The notes: generated by a model from the letters alone, not told the origin. A stretch of DNA of 64,000 nt from Ahaetulla prasina (GCF_028640845.1 NC_080548.1:21343821-21407820); one strand, 5' to 3'; shown: positions 52,991 to 62,798, counted from the first letter of the stretch. A program made the numbers and translations.

Positions 52991-54126
52991 ATATATTTTG
53001 CAGATGTGCACCCAAAGCTGAACGTTTTCAAAGGTCCCCAAAAGCACATGGAAAGCCAACCAGGTGGCCCAATTTGCAGTTTGGGCAGCTTCCACAGCCT
53101 AATGCATTCAAAAAGAAACACCACAGATCATAAAGCAGACTTGACTAACCTCTTTGGATTGGAAGCAAATTCTGATTGTAGAGAATATGTGTTGGGCTGC
53201 GATGGCAAGCTAATTCACAATATGGCAACATAGTTCGCGAGGCATTCACAAAAATCCCATTTATTAAAAGGGGAGACTCCTCTTGCCATCCCAGGCTATC
53301 CTCTGTGGGGGCCCGAAGTCACAAATTGCAAATAAATAGGCAGCTAGCGGCTAGAGCATAATTGGCAGCATATTTAATTTTTCTAAGTAATCCATTTTTA
53401 AAAGGTGGTGGGTGGAATTGCCTATCTTTCCACTGGGATTAGATGACCTCACATACAATACGATATCGTCTCCCCACCTCAGCATACTACTGCTAGCAGT
53501 CTAGATAAAAACCAAAAAAAATAATAAAAATATCCCAGTGGAAGCAAGCTGGAGGCCAGTTTTAAAGCCGCCTTTGTTCTTTAAAAGCTGAGCTGCAGCA
53601 TTAGACAATAGGCAGTGTATAAATTTGCACATCGTTGAATGAATGCCAATTTATTTTTCTCGTCTTTTCTTTTTTCTCCTGGCAAGGTTCCTGTGCCTTA
53701 AGCACTTGGATAAGAAATCTGGCAGGTGAAACTTTCCCATTTCCACAGAGGGAAGATTGTGAGCTGTTGCATCTGCCTGCTATGCTGTTGTTAAAGGCAC
53801 AAGGGCCTCGCCATAGATATGCAAGCAAACCGAAAAGGCAATGACTCTATTTTGTTGTCTGGCTCTCAATGGAGAAATCCTCAAAGTCAACTCAATTTTC
53901 TTTTCCAATGTCAGTTCTCTTCAAGGCGCTCCATCTCAAGTTTGCCTCTCTATATGCGGGGCCTAATTAAGAAAGGAAGGGAGGAGGGAGAAAGTATGTA
54001 TACCTATACAGAATATATGCCTGCGTGAGTGAATGTCTAGGTCTTTGCACACTCATATAGCAACTTCCCGTATAACTATCATAATATAGCAAGAGTCCTC
54101 TACAGTAAAGGAATATTAGACCCATT
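52991..54126. other. Repeat-free stretch, candidate conserved non-coding DNA
   Basis: About 1.1 kb with no recognisable mobile DNA. 53740-53960 (GGCCTCGCCATAGATATGC, GACTCTATTTTGTTGTCTGG) reads like conserved vertebrate sequence, but that is a style judgement. Short frames unsupported. Confidence 0.4.
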
Positions 54127-54345
54127 AGAGCGGGGAGGCAGGGAATGCTGCGGGTCCCATCCCTGAGGGGGATGCACCTGGTGGGACCCAGAAGTAGGGC
54201 CTTCTCCGTGGTGGTCCTTCTCTCTGGAACATCATTCCCCCAGAGATTAGAAAGGCCCCCACTCTAATTCTCTTTAGGAAGGCGCTGAAGACCTGGTTCT
54301 GCCAGCAGGACTGGGGTACCCAGAGCGGGATGGAACCCATTAAAT
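54127..54345 (+). pseudogene. L2-related LINE C-terminal fragment
   Basis: Encodes SRAFSVVVLLSGTSFPPEIR-like text followed by KAPTLILFRKALKTWFCQQD, the same C-terminal block as WNELPPGLR... in the other L2 copies but a distinct, older subfamily. Confidence 0.7.
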
Positions 54346-54384
54346 GGCTGACAAAGAAACAAAGGGAGACTAATACAGATCTAT

Positions 54385-54490
54385 TTCAAGTTTATTTAGT
54401 TCTCATCAGCTAGTCATACCCTTCTGGGATTCGAACCTGGGCTTGCTTGCACATTAGGCAGATGTATTAACCTCTAAACCACAGGTTCTC
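54385..54490 (-). mobile_element. tRNA-derived SINE fragment
   Basis: Plus text CTGGGATTCGAACCTGGGC (B-box reversed) and TTAACCTCTAAACCACAGG (A-box reversed). Related to 38715-38860. Confidence 0.65.
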
Positions 54491-54638
54491 CTTGTCAACT
54501 GCACCAGGGGAGAGATTAAGTGGGGTTTTTCCTATCGCAGCAACCTGGTCTACCCAAATATGGGAGGGAGCATACTGCTTCCCTGTCGCCTTTTCAGCCA
54601 CAATCCAGGAGCCCTCACAGGCAGTCGCTTTCACAACA

Positions 54639-54640
<2 letters not shown>

Positions 54641-54700
<60 letters not shown>
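54641..54700. repeat. (GT)30 microsatellite
   Basis: Sixty uninterrupted bases that run straight into the left arm of the palindrome. Confidence 0.97.
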
Positions 54701-54702
<2 letters not shown>

Positions 54703-54798
54703 GTCTTTGGTTGTTCGGGTTTTCTCCCGTGTAAAATTGGAAGTGTTTGGAAGAATTCCAATTTTACACGGGAGAAAACCCGAACAACCAAAGACCTA
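54700..54798. repeat. Perfect 43-bp inverted repeat from a Penelope-like end
   Basis: Arms 54700-54742 and 54756-54798 are exact reverse complements (TAGGTCTTTGGTTGTTCGGG ... ), with a 13-bp spacer. The arm sequence also occurs once at 58783-58825, next to the hammerhead-like core there, so two Penelope ends lie head to head. Confidence 0.9.
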
Positions 54799-54852
54799 CA
54801 TACAAACACCCGTGAAAACCTCAGAAAACAAATATATATATATATATATATA

Positions 54853-55520
54853 TGAAGATGGCCTTGAAGAGGTAGGTGACAGCTATTATGAAGACATCTT
54901 AGCCTGGAAAACCAGGAGGGGTTGAGGGGAAAATTCCAGGTTGTTCCCACCTTGACTGGGTTTAGTATAAGAGGGAAGGAAAGGGAAACTGTCAAGATTT
55001 CAGGATTGTATGATAATATCCTGTAACAACAAAGTAAAATTTCGGTAATTTTATGACATCTAACTGTGTGAATTTCAACATAGGACCCAAAGCAAATACC
55101 AAGATCAGTGCAGTGTTTATTAAACAGTATGTTTTGATGGGACTCCCCCTAAAGAATATTGAGAAAGATGCCAGCCAAGGAAGCATGCATAATTATACTC
55201 TGCTTTGTACATCCATCGATGAGGATCAGGGGAAGACAGTTATCCCAGATCAATTAACCTGGAGAAAAGGCCCAGGATCTCCTATTACTTGTGGTATAAA
55301 GGGAACTAGCGGGTCTTGAATCTCGATTGCTGCTCTCCTGCATCCATTATAGAGTGATTTATGTTTGACTTCACACGGTGTTTCCTTAATAATGGTGCCT
55401 CTGTAAATTATGCTTCCTTTAACTCCTGTGTCATTGATCAGGAAATGCCACTACCAATTCTAACATACGGTAGAAAAATGTATATATGAAACTTAGTGGC
55501 TCGTTGGAGGTTTTTTATTA
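54853..55520. other. No clear feature
   Basis: Follows a short (TA)n. 54853-54960 may be further Penelope-derived text (CTTAGCCTGGAAAACCAGG), not confirmed. The rest is unrecognised. Confidence 0.4.
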
Positions 55521-55522
55521 TA

Positions 55523-56094
55523 CGGTAGTGGCCAAAATTGTGGAAACCTTTTGGGAAAAGTGTGTTTTCTAAAACTAGCTAATAACACCAATTCTTTTGG
55601 CGTAGTACCATAAAATTATATATCAATGGAAAGATAATTTAATCAAAAATGTAATGCAATAACTTTTATGAAGGATTTGCTATTAGAATAGCAGTTACAG
55701 TATAAAGAAGAAAGGTGAAACACATTGAAAAAACGAGATATACAAAAATTGTCATGTCAGTTAATACTTAGTTGGGTGACCTTTAGCATGAATTCCGGTC
55801 TTCCCATAGAGTGAACCAAGTCTTTGAGTTCTGCAGCTGTTATAATGTGAAACCAAGATTGAATGATTGCTTTTATTAACTGGGTTTTATTGCTGGGTTG
55901 CTTCTGACTAAGAACTTTCTTTAGTCGGCTCCATAGATTTTCAATTGGGTTAAGATCTGGGCTATTCTCAGGCCATTCCAGCAGTGGAATAGGATTATCT
56001 TGAAATTCAAAAAAAAAAAAAAGTGGTGTTATTAGCCATCAAACCTCAAACATACATTTTTTCCAAAGAGTTTCCACAATTTTGGCCACTGCTG
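55523..56094 (-). mobile_element. Tc1/mariner element, internally deleted
   Basis: Inverted ends CGGTAGTGGCCAAAATTGTG and (reverse) CAGCAGTGGCCAAAATTGTG, 25 or more bp, between TA dinucleotides (55521-55522, 56095-56096). 572 bp against about 1.3-1.6 kb for complete elements; the N-terminal two thirds of the transposase is gone. Confidence 0.92.
55757..56008 (-). pseudogene. Tc1-type transposase C-terminal fragment
   Basis: An open stretch of about 83 codons without a start. It reads EFQDNPIPLLE, then WPENSPDLNPIENLW (55975-55931), which carries the third catalytic acidic residue of the DDE triad, then SRLKKVLSQKQ and ITAAELKDLVHSMGRP to a stop at 55757-55759. The DNA-binding domains and the first two catalytic residues are missing, so it is inactive. 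The clean frame suggests the deletion happened before much decay. Confidence 0.9.
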
Positions 56095-56096
56095 TA

Positions 56097-56455
56097 CAAG
56101 CAGTCCTTGACTTATGACCACAACTGAACCCAAAATTTCTGTTGCTAAGCGAGATGATGAATTTTGCCCCATTTTATAACTTTTCTTGCCACAGCTGTTA
56201 AGTGAATCACTGCATTTGTTAGTAACATGGTTGTTAAGTGAATCTCTCTTCTCCATTGACTTTGCTTCAGAAAGGTGAAGAGATGATCATTGCAACGGTT
56301 ATAAATACATGCCAGTTGCCAAGCGTATAAATTTTGATCATGTGACCAAAAGGATGCTACAATGGTCGTAAGTGTGCAAAATGATCATGAAGTCACTTTT
56401 GTCTGGGCCGTTATAACAGTCATTAAATGAACTGTCCAAAGTTGAGGACTAGCTG
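56097..56455. mobile_element. Tigger/pogo-like MITE abutting the Tc1 element
   Basis: CAAGCAGTCCTTGACTTATG ... AGTTGAGGACTAGCTG between TA at 56095-56096 (shared with the Tc1 element) and 56456-56457. 359 bp. Confidence 0.85.
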
Positions 56456-56457
56456 TA

Positions 56458-56812
56458 TCTCCAAGCATAATTTGGTTTTATGTTACCAACTTTGAGAAAT
56501 TTCGACGGGAGTCTATGTGTTTTTCTGGGGGGGAAATAATCCCAAAACTGGACGTCCATTTTCTATCTATCTTTATGGAGCACAGGATGATTAATTAGAA
56601 AGAGTGAAATTAGAATTATATTTGTCTAATGGAAAAAGGAAGAAATTGATGTAAGTGGTGGATGGTATAGTGATTAAGATGTTACACTGAAGTAAGGAAA
56701 CCAGCCAGTTTCCTTATGCTAGTAAAGAACTTTGAAAGACAATGGCTTCTGAGTTTTTTTTATGCAGAGGAGGTTTTTCTGGAACCTTGACAGAAACCCA
56801 GGTTTAAAATTC
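56458..56812. other. No recognised feature
   Basis: About 355 bp, nothing supported. Confidence 0.5.
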
Positions 56813-56820
56813 ACCTCAAC

Positions 56821-57086
56821 CAGAGGTGGGTTTCAGCAGGTTCTGACCAGTTCTGGAGAACCGGTAGCAGAAATTTTGAGTAGTTCAGAGAACCGGTAGT
56901 AAAAATTCTGACTGCCCCCCCCATCTATTCTCTGCCTCCCGAGTCCCAGCTGATTGGGAAGGAATGGAGATTTTACAGTATCATTCCCCTGCCACGCCCA
57001 CCAAGCCACACCCACCATGCCATGCCATGCCAACCAAACCGCACCCACAGAACTGGTAGTAAAAGAAAATTTGAAACCCACCACCG
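56821..57086 (-). mobile_element. hAT MITE, family A
   Basis: CAGAGGTGGGTTTCAGC ... TTGAAACCCACCACCG, 266 bp. Perfect 8-bp duplication acctcaac (56813-56820, 57087-57094). Confidence 0.94.
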
Positions 57087-57094
57087 ACCTCAAC

Positions 57095-57470
57095 CACCAT
57101 TTGGCTGACATTGTGCCAGTCTTACCCTGTATAATTCACAGGGTTATGAAGAGAATGAGAGAATAGGAAGGAGTACTACACAGATGCCATTTTGAGTTCC
57201 TGAAGGAAAGCCAAGATAAGAATCTAACGAATGAGATGCAATTCATTACTTGAATAACTATCCCAAATGTCCGGAAGATGAGGAATTAGAAAGATATTCT
57301 GTGTTTTGCATTCCTAACTGTGCATCTTGTGCTGAATTGTAATACCTTCCTATAATTATTAACCGGATGCATTGCAGTGTAGCTATCTTACATTACACCA
57401 TGAACTTAATCTCAGCTACCTTATTACCTGTTGCCGGCTGCTCCAGTTAGAACATCTTGGCATCCCGTCA
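57095..57470. other. No recognised feature
   Basis: About 375 bp, nothing supported. Confidence 0.5.
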
Positions 57471-58085
57471 CAGGGATGTGCAATCTTTTCTGAGCTAAAG
57501 TCAATTTTTCAGTCCGAGTGCGTCAGTCTGAGTGTGACGCAGCAGGCAATGGAATGAGAAGAGGGCGGTGACAGCATCGGCTTTTTTGGTGATCTCTGGT
57601 AGCTTTCGGTGGCCTGCGGCCAGCCACCACAGCCGCTTAGCAGCTCTCAAAGAGGAGGCTGGCCACAGGCCACCGAAAGCTACCGGACATCACTGAAAAA
57701 GCTGCTGCCATCGCATCCCATTGACTGCTGCTTCAGTCCGAGTGCGACACAGGAGGCAATGGGATGCACATGCGCGGCTGGTGCAAAGAACAGGGCGGTG
57801 ATGGCAGCGGCTTTTTTGGCGACCTCCGGCAGCTTTTGACAGCCTGCAGCCAGCTGCCACAGCCACTTAGCAGCTCTCAAAGAGGCGGCGGCTGGGAGGC
57901 TTTTTCTTTTTCGATGCAACTGTGAGGAGCCTCCCAGCCACCGCCTCTTTGAGAGCCGCTTCCTGGCAGTCGGGCGGGTGGGCAGGGCAAGCGAGCGGTG
58001 ACCAGGTTACTGGTTTGGGGGCGTGACTAGCCAGCAGTCACTAACGGTTCGGCGACCCAGGACAAATTACTACTAGCAGTTCACC
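57471..58085. mobile_element. Probable hAT-derived element with duplicated hairpin module
   Basis: A module (GGCAATGG ... GGCGGTGA ... CAGCGGCTTTTTTGGCGACC) occurs twice, about 210 bp apart. The first forms a long hairpin: 57598-57625 pairs with 57657-57684 (27 of 28), extending outward with mismatches. The second pairs around 57870-57901 with 57929-57960. Ends CAGGGATG at left and AACGGTTCGGCGACCC near right suggest hAT origin, but no duplication is visible. Confidence 0.55.
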
Positions 58086-58091
58086 CGAAAC

Positions 58092-58335
58092 AAGCAACAA
58101 AGTTATAGTCATACAGTCATAAGTGGAAGGAGATGGGTGATGGGAACAATGAGATTAATAGTAGTGCAGATTTAGTAAATAGTTTGACAGTGTTGAGGGA
58201 ATTATTTGTTTAGCAGAGTGATGGCATTGGGGAAAAAATTGTCCTTGTGTCTAGTTGTTCTGGTATGCAGTGCTCTATAGCATCGTCGTTTTGAGGGTAG
58301 GAGTTGAAACAGTTTATGTCCAGGATGTGAGGTAC
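58092..58335 (-). mobile_element. CR1-L3 3' UTR fragment
   Basis: GTTATAGTCATACAGTCATA ... GAAACAGTTTATGTCCAGGA, same as 4793-5015; lacks the pentamer tail. Confidence 0.9.
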
Positions 58336-58429
58336 TATGTATTCAATTCGTGTTTATACATATTATATATTATCTAATATGTACTCAGCGAATAAATAAA
58401 TTAAATATATATATTTAATATATTTACTT

Positions 58430-58704
58430 CCCCCTGGATTACGCCAAATGCCTGACCTTCGGACCTTCCACCGTGAGCTCAAGACCTATTTATTCATCCG
58501 TGCGGGACTGGCTTCGTGATTTTTAAATTTTATAATTTTATATTTTTTAGAGAGTTTAATTTTAATAGGATATTGTTTTATATCTTAGCCCATATATAAT
58601 AAGTTTTTTAATTGTTGTTTTAATTGTATATTGTTCTATTTTTATTATGGCTGTGAACCGCCCTGAGTCCTTCGGGAGAAGGGCGGTATAAAAATCTAAT
58701 AAAA

Positions 58705-58747
<43 letters not shown>

Positions 58748-58750
58748 ATA
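58430..58750 (+). mobile_element. L2-type LINE 3' end
   Basis: CCCCTGGATTACGCCAAATG (C-terminus), stop, 3' UTR, ACCGCCCTGAGTCC/GGGCGGT hairpin, (AATA)n tail. Immediately upstream, 58338-58412 resembles the end of the 49380-50120 LINE family. Confidence 0.88.
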
Positions 58751-58754
58751 TATT

Positions 58755-58920
58755 TTCTAAGGTTTACATGGGTGTTTGTATGTAGGTCTTTGGTTGTTCG
58801 GGTTTTCTCCCATGTAAAATTGGAAGTGTCTTGGCGACGTTTCGACAAAGTCTCATTCGTCATCTTCAGGCTTCAGCTTCATGCTTCTGGGAGCTCCCAG
58901 CTTTTATATATATATAATCC
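58755..58920 (-). mobile_element. Penelope-like terminal fragment
   Basis: Plus: GGTGTTTGTATGTAGGTC, GGTTGTTCGGGTTTTCTCCC, GTCTTGGCGACGTTTCGACA, GTCATCTTCAGGCTTCAGC. Contains the hammerhead-like core and the arm sequence of the 54700-54798 palindrome. No coding part. Confidence 0.65.
58840..58869 (-). ncRNA. Hammerhead-ribozyme core, intact consensus
   Basis: Minus strand: CUGAAGA (fits CUGANGA), stem II GACGAA/UUUGUC (6 bp, one G-U), short loop UGAGAC, then GAAA and CGUC. All invariant core residues of the two conserved boxes are present. Penelope-like elements are reported to carry hammerheads of this minimal kind. Stem III and the cleavage site are not settled. Confidence 0.6.
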
Positions 58921-59278
58921 TGGGACACATATCTTTGCCTTCATTTGTGAATCTCATACTTGCTATATAATCCTTGTTTAGACATCACAATTGGAACTAG
59001 CAACTGGGTTCTTAAATGAAGAGGTCGGTCAGTCAGTAAAACCACCGCTTACCATCTTACTTCAGCTCTCCTTTGCTTTACAAACCTGTTGAAAGTTGAA
59101 AATGTGAGGACTGATTGCAACGTTACATTTTCATCAGTTTTGAGAGGTCACTAAATGAGGAAGTCATTAAACAAAGACTACCTATTTTCACATGTCTTAT
59201 TTAAACAAGCAATACGCATGGTGGGATTTCTCACAATATGCCAAACCCCCAATTATCCAATCCTATTTTAGCCTAACC
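58921..59278. other. Mostly unassigned; Tigger-like relic
   Basis: 59075-59190 (GAAAGTTGAAAATGTGAGGA ... CATTAAACAAAGACTACC) may be an old Tigger-like MITE end. Otherwise nothing. Confidence 0.3.
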
Positions 59279-59293
59279 TAGCATGCTAGCTAA

Positions 59294-59644
59294 GGGACGT
59301 GGTGGTTCAGTGGCTAAGACGCCGAGCTTGTCGATCGAAAGGTCGGCAGTTCAGCGGTTCGAATCCCTAGTGCCGCATAATGGGGTGAGCTCCCGTTACT
59401 TGTCCCAGCTTCTGCCAATCTAGCGGTTCAAAAGCACGTTAAAAAATGCAAGTAGAAAAATAGGGACCACCTTTGGTGGGACGGTAACAGCGTTCAGTGC
59501 GCCCTCGGCGTTTAGTCATGCCAGCCACATGACCACGGAAATGTCTTCAGACAGCGCTGATTCTTCGGCTTTGAAACGGAGATGAGCACTGCCCCCTAGA
59601 GTCAGAAATGATTAGCACATATGTGTGAGGGGAACCTTTACCTT
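59294..59644 (+). mobile_element. Sauria/Squam1-type SINE, full length
   Basis: GGGACGTGGTGGTTCAGTGG start, A-box, B-box GGTTCGAATCCC (about 59357), body GGGACCACCTTTGGTGGGAC, tail GGAACCTTTACCTT. A perfect 15-bp target duplication tagcatgctagctaa (59279-59293, 59645-59659) sets both ends and gives the reference length of 351 bp. Confidence 0.96.
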
Positions 59645-59659
59645 TAGCATGCTAGCTAA

Positions 59660-60608
59660 CCCTGTCCACGCGTTCCTACTTTTATAATAAAACTTCTGGA
59701 CATGAAGCAGTCAAAGATCAAGTCACCATTGCTACTGTGATTGTGCGCTACTAGCTACAGTACCATCCAAGTGCACTTTGCACAGTTTTGGGCTTTCCGC
59801 TCCTAGTGTTACCCTGCTGTTGGCCTTTTGATTTAGCTTTTTTTTTTTCATTTTTAGAAATGCCACCAGGTAAACTGCAAGGTAATGTCTGTGCTTCTGT
59901 CAGGGCTATTTCTAGCTGGCCTCAGCGAGAAGATTTTAGACATGAAAAACAACAAAACCCAAAATAAAACAGGTCAAGAAAATCCGAGTGCATCAACCTG
60001 GTAGCCGGCCTCCAGCTGATAGAACATTGCTGTAATGGAAGCAAAGCAATAGCCACAGTCCCTTTGATTTATTGGCAGGACCAGTAGGTGTTGCATTAGG
60101 TTAAGCATTAACAGATCTCATGAGTCTCATTAGCTGTTCCTTTTTCACTCCTAAACCCAGGAGTTGCTGCTCCAAAATCTATAGACTTGGCAGCCACTTG
60201 GCTGACTTCCAGATCCTCAGCCTGCTATCCTTAAGTTTAACCCCCTGTAAGTTTAGGCTTTCCGCCCATATGCAATTCAGGTTCCACTTTGCAGACCTGC
60301 ATGCATAATCTGTTTCATTTGCACACAAGAAAGAGCTGTTGTATTGATGCCGTTTATATGGCTAATGAGAAAGAGCAGCCAGTGGGATGTTTTTTGAAAA
60401 AGAGAGTGGAAGCGGACAGGGGCAGTTAGCAAGGTGGCAATCTTTTCTTTGTTTTGTAAGGGCAAGAATACGGTATGTGTGTTTTTTCTGGAATGGAAAA
60501 ACAGCATGAAATGCTTTGTTTGTCTTCCTGTGCTGGCTCACACTTTTTTAATCTCCAAATATTACTATTACTAAGGACATATATCTGTGATATGTATATT
60601 ACTGGTGG
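59660..60608. other. Repeat-free stretch, candidate conserved non-coding DNA
   Basis: About 950 bp. 60240-60400 (CCGCCCATATGCAATTCAGG, GCATGCATAATCTG, GCCGTTTATATGGCTAATG) is CNE-like in style. No gene supported. Confidence 0.4.
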
Positions 60609-60610
60609 TA

Positions 60611-61345
60611 CAGGTAGTCCTCAACTTGCTGTTCTGGCCCGCCAACGGCCACCAGAGCTGGCAACTGATTTGGACAGTGAGGAGGTTGGGGAGGAACATG
60701 GGCCAGTCCTGGAGTCTGGGGAAGGCTCTGATGAGGGCTCTGCGTCGGAGGCAGAGAGGGGGCCAGGGCCGTATGCCAGTTATCAGTTGCCTTTGGAGTC
60801 AGACATCAATGAGGCAGACAAACAGCTGGAGCCTGTTCCCAGTGTGCACATGCGCAGAGTTGCCAGACGAAGGGAACAGCTAAAGAACAAGGGTCGACTT
60901 GGGAGTAAGGCCACAGGTGGAAAATGAATGGCCCCTCCGAGAGGGAATAAAAGAGGAGTGAAAGGAAAGTGGAGTTTGCAGGAGACAATTTGTTTCGCTT
61001 AATTGGTTCGTGACTCTCCGAGACTCCTTGCCAAGTTTTGAAGATATCAGCCTGGCAGCTCTCCAAGCCAGATAAGGTCTGTGACTGTAAATTCTCCCTT
61101 GAAAGACTTTGCTGGATGTGAATGAGAAGAACTCACAGTAACTTAATAAAAAGGGGTTTTTGTCGGGACAAGGAGTCTGCTTCACGCTCTTGGGAAGCCT
61201 CGGTCAGAACACTTACAACAGTTCGTTTAGCGGTTGTTCAAAGTTACAACGGCATTGAAAAATGTGACTTATGACCGTTTTTCACAGTTATGTCCTTTTC
61301 AGCATCCCCATGAACATGTGATCAAAATACCGGTTGATATTTGCT
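60611..61345. mobile_element. Tigger-like MITE hosting a solo LTR, right end lost
   Basis: CAGGTAGTCCTCAACTT after TA (60609-60610), LTR, then ACAACAGTTCGTTTAGCGG and CAAAGTTACAACGGC as in the other copies. It fades near 61345. Confidence 0.8.
60630..61211 (+). mobile_element. Solo LTR, retrovirus-like
   Basis: 582 bp, TGTTCTGGCCCGCC ... CGGTCAGAACA with 7-bp inverted ends TGTTCTG/CAGAACA. Flanks cttgc/cttac (4 of 5); the Tigger-like sequence is restored when it is removed. GGGAATAAAAGAGG near 60944 may be the TATA region and AATAAA at 61145-61150 the polyadenylation signal, so both are in plus order. A 150-codon frame (60475-60927), acidic and running in from the flank, is LTR sequence and not a gene. 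Confidence 0.9.
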
Positions 61346-62645
61346 GGCTGGACATCCAGGAGTTGCAATCTAACATATCTAGTTGGAATACGCGGCTTTT
61401 GTGGAACACATTTATTTCAATGGGATGGCGTACTCTCTCTTCTTTCTAAACATATAATTAAAATGAGTCCTCCCAGAATGCTTACCGTAGTTCCTTCCTT
61501 CTACCGTCATATTAAAAACTGCACTTTGGAAGCAAGTTCTAGAAAGACATATTGGGCAGTCTATAGGGTTTTCATGGATGGCATGAGAATTTGTTTCTGA
61601 GATGAAAATAGGGATATAACAAGCATGTGCCTATTTTCAGCTTGAAATGTTGCAGCGTCTGCTGTTTGGTTTATCCTCCCCTGCTCCCACCCACTTTTCT
61701 TCCCCTTAAAAACTAATAAAGAGAAAGGAAAGGTCTAAAATTTGGCTAATAGTAAATGTTTCTCTTGGTATATTGGCAACTACTCACCATCTCTTTTTTT
61801 TCTCTCTCTCTTAAGTTGTGTGATGCTTGTAAAAGCAAAACAGAGGAATGTTCTTAGCAAAACCTTCCACAGTTATTTTTCACATTTCCAGAAGAGACTG
61901 GGGTGTTGTTTTTTTTCCAGCCAGTTCTTGACATTAACCTTCTAGAGACAGGTGTCTTACAGGGGTATTTGCTCCTAGTCAATATACAATTTTGCCAAAA
62001 GAAATAGCAAGGCAATTCACATATGCCACTATGCACCAGAATAATGTTAGCAGAGAGCTTCTGAATAAACAGGATAAATCCAGTGAGTTAAGAATTGGAA
62101 AACTGGTTTTTCTTTTTTTGAAGTAACTAGACAACCCAGACTTTATTGGGTCATCATTTCAGAGATTATTCCTTACCTAAACAGAGAAACAAGAGAATGA
62201 ACAAGAGCAGGCAAAAAGCAGTGGGAATAGAAGTACATTTTTGACTTCCTGCCAGGTTCCCCATTGACTTTCCTTGTGAGAATTTAGCAGACAGCATCAG
62301 AAATCTCACCTTCCCTTCCTTCCTCTTTCTTCCCCTTCCCTTCCCTTCCCAGTAGGCTGGCAAGTGCTTGGGTGGGAAGAGGGAGGGAAGAGGGAGCAAA
62401 GGATTGCAAGACTGGCTGGGAAACTGTCACAGAATGTTGACAATGAAGATCACATGCAGCAGCAGTCGGTAGCACGAAAGCAGTGACAACTTTCCCAAAT
62501 TCCATTCCTTCAGAAGTCATGGGTCCCTGATTTTGGGCACATTTTGTAAGTTTATCCCATTTGAGATACTTCGGCCCACAAATTGTTGCCCTCTGTTGAA
62601 CTATTTCACCCAGTTACAGTTCTTGATAATGAGAATTTTAGAAGT
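61346..62645. other. No recognised feature
   Basis: 1.3 kb with a purine/pyrimidine-rich patch at 62310-62400; no repeat family or gene recognised. Confidence 0.45.
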
Positions 62646-62653
62646 ATGCAGAT

Positions 62654-62798
62654 CAGTGGTGGGTTGCTACCAGTTTGCCTCAGATTAGGTGAACCGGTAG
62701 CGGTGGCAGCGGCGGCGGCGGGAGGCTACACCCATCCACCCATGGCCACGAGTGCCCATGAGTGAACTGGTAGTGACGGGATTTGAAACCCACTATTG
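62654..62798. mobile_element. hAT MITE, family B-like
   Basis: CAGTGGTGGGTTGCTACC ... GAAACCCACTATTG, 145 bp. Perfect 8-bp duplication atgcagat (62646-62653, 62799-62806). Contains a (GGC)n-like GCGGCGGCGGCGGG patch. Confidence 0.94.

Noticed and set aside
60475..60927. 150-codon acidic frame as a possible host gene
   Set aside because: It starts in unrelated flank and crosses into an LTR with TG...CA ends and target duplication; no domain seen.
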